Source of the DNA: Verrucomicrobiota bacterium
GTDB lineage: Bacteria; Verrucomicrobiota; Verrucomicrobiia; Limisphaerales; J093
Assembly (NCBI GenBank): GCA_022710935.1
Contig: JAKLFY010000037.1
Span: forward strand, 1-62,019
Direction of reading: 5' to 3'
DNA length: 62,019 nucleotides
Shown piece by piece: positions 60,559 to 62,019 of the stretch; within the stretch, counting starts at the first letter, position 1; the number at the start of each line of letters is the position of its first letter. The position numbers and the translations under genes were made by a program. The notes below the pieces were generated by a model, which was given only the letters and a program-made list of their open reading frames with translations, was not told the DNA's origin and searched no databases.

Positions 60559-62019
60559 ATGAAGCCGTCGCGATCAACCGAGGAGCTCTTCGCCGCCGCG
60601 TCGGCACTGACTGATCCCGATGCGCGGTTGGCCTATCTGGACCGGATCTGTGCGGGCAATCCGGAGCTCCGCGAGGAGGTCGAGCGGCTGTTGGCCGCCG
60701 CCGGGCGGGCCGGCACGTTTCTTGATTCGCCGGCCGCCGGAGTGACGGAAGTCCTGCGGGAAGTCCGCGAGGCGGCAGGAGTTCCGATGCCGGAACAGGC
60801 CGGGAGCCGGATCGGGCGCTACAGACTGCTCGAGCCAATCGGTGAGGGCGGCTTTGGGGTGGTCTGGATGGCGGAGCAGGAGGAACCGGTACGCCGACGC
60901 GTGGCGCTCAAGATCATCAAGCCGGGCATGGACAGCCGGGAGGTGGTGGCGCGGTTCGAGGCGGAACGCCAAGCCCTGGCGGACGCGGCTGACGCCCAGC
61001 GAGCCGAGGCGGTGCAACGGACGATTGCCGAGGCTACTGCCGAGGAGAGCCAGCAGCGGCTCGCGCGACTGAACACCGCCCAGGGCATGCAACTGATGGA
61101 TCGCGGCGATTGGCTGGGGGCTGCGCTCTGGTTCAATGACGCCCTCCGCCTCGCCGGCCCCAATGATGCCGCCGAGGCCGCGAACCGCCTGCGCCTCGGA
61201 GTCATCCTGTCGTACGCGCCCCGCTTGGTGCGGCTGTGGTCTCATGCCGGCCCCGTCAACCGGGCGAGTTTCAGCCCGGACGGCCAGTGGGTGTTGACCG
61301 CCGCCCAGGACGGCCTGGCGCGCCTCTGGGATTTGGCCAACGACCAGCCGGTGGGAGCCGCCCTGCGCCATGCCGCGCCGGTGCGGGACGCGGAGTTCAG
61401 CCGGGACGGACGTTATGTGGTGACGATCTGCGAGGACCGCACGGCGCGCGTCTGGGAGGCGGCGTCTGGGAAGGTGGTTTCACCGCCACTGGTCCATCCG
61501 TTGCCGCTGTGTCGCGCGTGGTTCAGCCGCGATGGCCGGCATGTGTTCACCGCGAGCAGTCGCGACGCATACTCCTTCTCCTGGTCAGACGCCGGTGATC
61601 TCGAATTCAAGACGCGCAGCGCGCAGAGCGAGATCCAAATCTGGGACACGCTCTCCGGTCGCGAATTGCCGTCGAACTACCGACGGAACAGCCCGCTCGT
61701 CCAGGTCCTTCCGAGTCCGTCCGGTCGTTGGGTGGCCGTCGCGTACGCCGATGGCGAGGCCTGTCTCCTCGACGAACGCCTGCATCTGGACAGGCGGTTG
61801 GGCGATTGGTCGGGCTTGTCTGTGACAGGAATGAAGACCGTAGGCACGATCATCCAACTCGGCCAACCGCAGGACCCGCCGGAGGTCAAGATGCCCGGCG
61901 AAGAGAAGCCGGTGTGGCATCCCGCGCACGACGGGCGCATCCATGCCCTCGCGTTCCGCTTCGACGACAAGTATCTGGCGACGGCGGCATCCGACGGCTC
62001 GGTAGTGTTGTGGGACCTT
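60559..62019 (+). CDS. Ser/Thr kinase N-lobe fused to WD40 repeats (partial, kinase core missing)
   Basis: 487 codons open to the window edge. ATG 60559 is preceded by AGGA at a proper distance. Residues 1-75 are the usual N-terminal helical region (LFAAASALTDPDARLAYLDR, ELREEVERLL). The kinase N-lobe follows: IGRYRLLEPIGEGGFGVVWM (Gly-rich loop about 95-100) and VALKIIKPGMDSREVVARFE (Lys118). After EAERQALA (about residue 142) the sequence changes at once to ADAQRAEAVQRTIAEATAEE, the helical linker normally found after the kinase, and then WD40 repeats (PVNRASFSPDGQWVLTAAQD then LARLWDLA; PVRDAEFSRDGRYVVTICED; IHALAFRFDDKYLATAASDG). The C-helix end, HRD and DFG motifs are absent, about 200 residues. 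Kinase activity is not expected. Confidence 0.82.
   Translation, partial: MKPSRSTEELFAAASALTDPDARLAYLDRICAGNPELREEVERLLAAAGRAGTFLDSPAAGVTEVLREVREAAGVPMPEQAGSRIGRYRLLEPIGEGGFGVVWMAEQEEPVRRRVALKIIKPGMDSREVVARFEAERQALADAADAQRAEAVQRTIAEATAEESQQRLARLNTAQGMQLMDRGDWLGAALWFNDALRLAGPNDAAEAANRLRLGVILSYAPRLVRLWSHAGPVNRASFSPDGQWVLTAAQDGLARLWDLANDQPVGAALRHAAPVRDAEFSRDGRYVVTICEDRTARVWEAASGKVVSPPLVHPLPLCRAWFSRDGRHVFTASSRDAYSFSWSDAGDLEFKTRSAQSEIQIWDTLSGRELPSNYRRNSPLVQVLPSPSGRWVAVAYADGEACLLDERLHLDRRLGDWSGLSVTGMKTVGTIIQLGQPQDPPEVKMPGEEKPVWHPAHDGRIHALAFRFDDKYLATAASDGSVVLWDL

Overview
The window looks like one high-GC contig from a PVC-superphylum bacterium, most likely Verrucomicrobiota of the Pedosphaera/Limisphaerales kind. 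This is an inference. It rests on two pseudopilin genes with the near-invariant [18 protein letters not shown] start and an H-X9-D end, Tat-exported Gfo/Idh/MocA and glycosidase-like proteins, PA14 and NPCBM modules, an ECF-sigma remnant next to a kinase/WD40 gene, and a shared C-terminal module on several secreted proteins. No rRNA, tRNA or CRISPR array was seen. Because of the high GC, many long open frames lie antisense to real genes; these were ignored.

Layout. 0.4-6.2 kb: an orphan secreted protein, an ISL3 transposase scrap, an exported ADP-ribosylglycohydrolase-family protein, a Sel1-repeat protein and a Tat-lipoprotein with a GH43/GH32-like propeller. 6.4-9.7 kb: an MFS transporter fused in frame to a Ppx/GppA phosphatase, divergent from a pseudopilin. 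10.1-18.8 kb: aspS, a HerA-like ATPase, a DUF11 envelope protein, a DUF937 protein and a dihydroorotate-dehydrogenase-like flavoprotein. 18.8-22.4 kb: nifJ. 22.8-31.4 kb: a PQQ-type propeller, then a leftward cluster of NPCBM-GH36 alpha-galactosidase, addA and an ADPRibase-Mn-like phosphoesterase. 32-36 kb: a 1345-residue lectin/PA14 protein. 36.5-49.4 kb: an FHA protein, hemB, secreted proteins, an oxidoreductase-pseudopilin pair, a TauE/SafE permease, folC and a C39-like protein. 49.6-58.5 kb: a GH42 protein lacking its acid/base Glu, a DUF721 protein, a DUF3106/anti-sigma-like pair, a gingipain-fold protein and a ceramidase-like protein. 58.5-62 kb: a graveyard of gene and mobile-element remnants ending in a kinase-N-lobe/WD40 gene that runs off the window.

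Biology. The gene set suggests a glycan-degrading heterotroph (GH36, GH42, GH43-like, oxidoreductase, many secreted adhesive proteins). Pyruvate:ferredoxin oxidoreductase indicates that pyruvate can be oxidised without oxygen. Housekeeping genes (aspS, hemB, folC, DUF721, addA) are scattered among accessory secretome genes rather than grouped in classical operons.

Most notable structures: (1) the MFS-Ppx fusion; (2) a dispersed, non-coding, hairpin-rich repeat family with 22-bp inverted ends and a 93-bp unit in variable copy number; (3) a GH42 enzyme with Gly in place of the acid/base Glu; (4) a kinase gene that jumps from the N-lobe straight into its WD40 part, behind a beheaded ECF sigma gene; (5) a 28-bp sequence shared by the broken sigma gene and the 3' end of the Ppx gene, behaving like a mobile-element edge.
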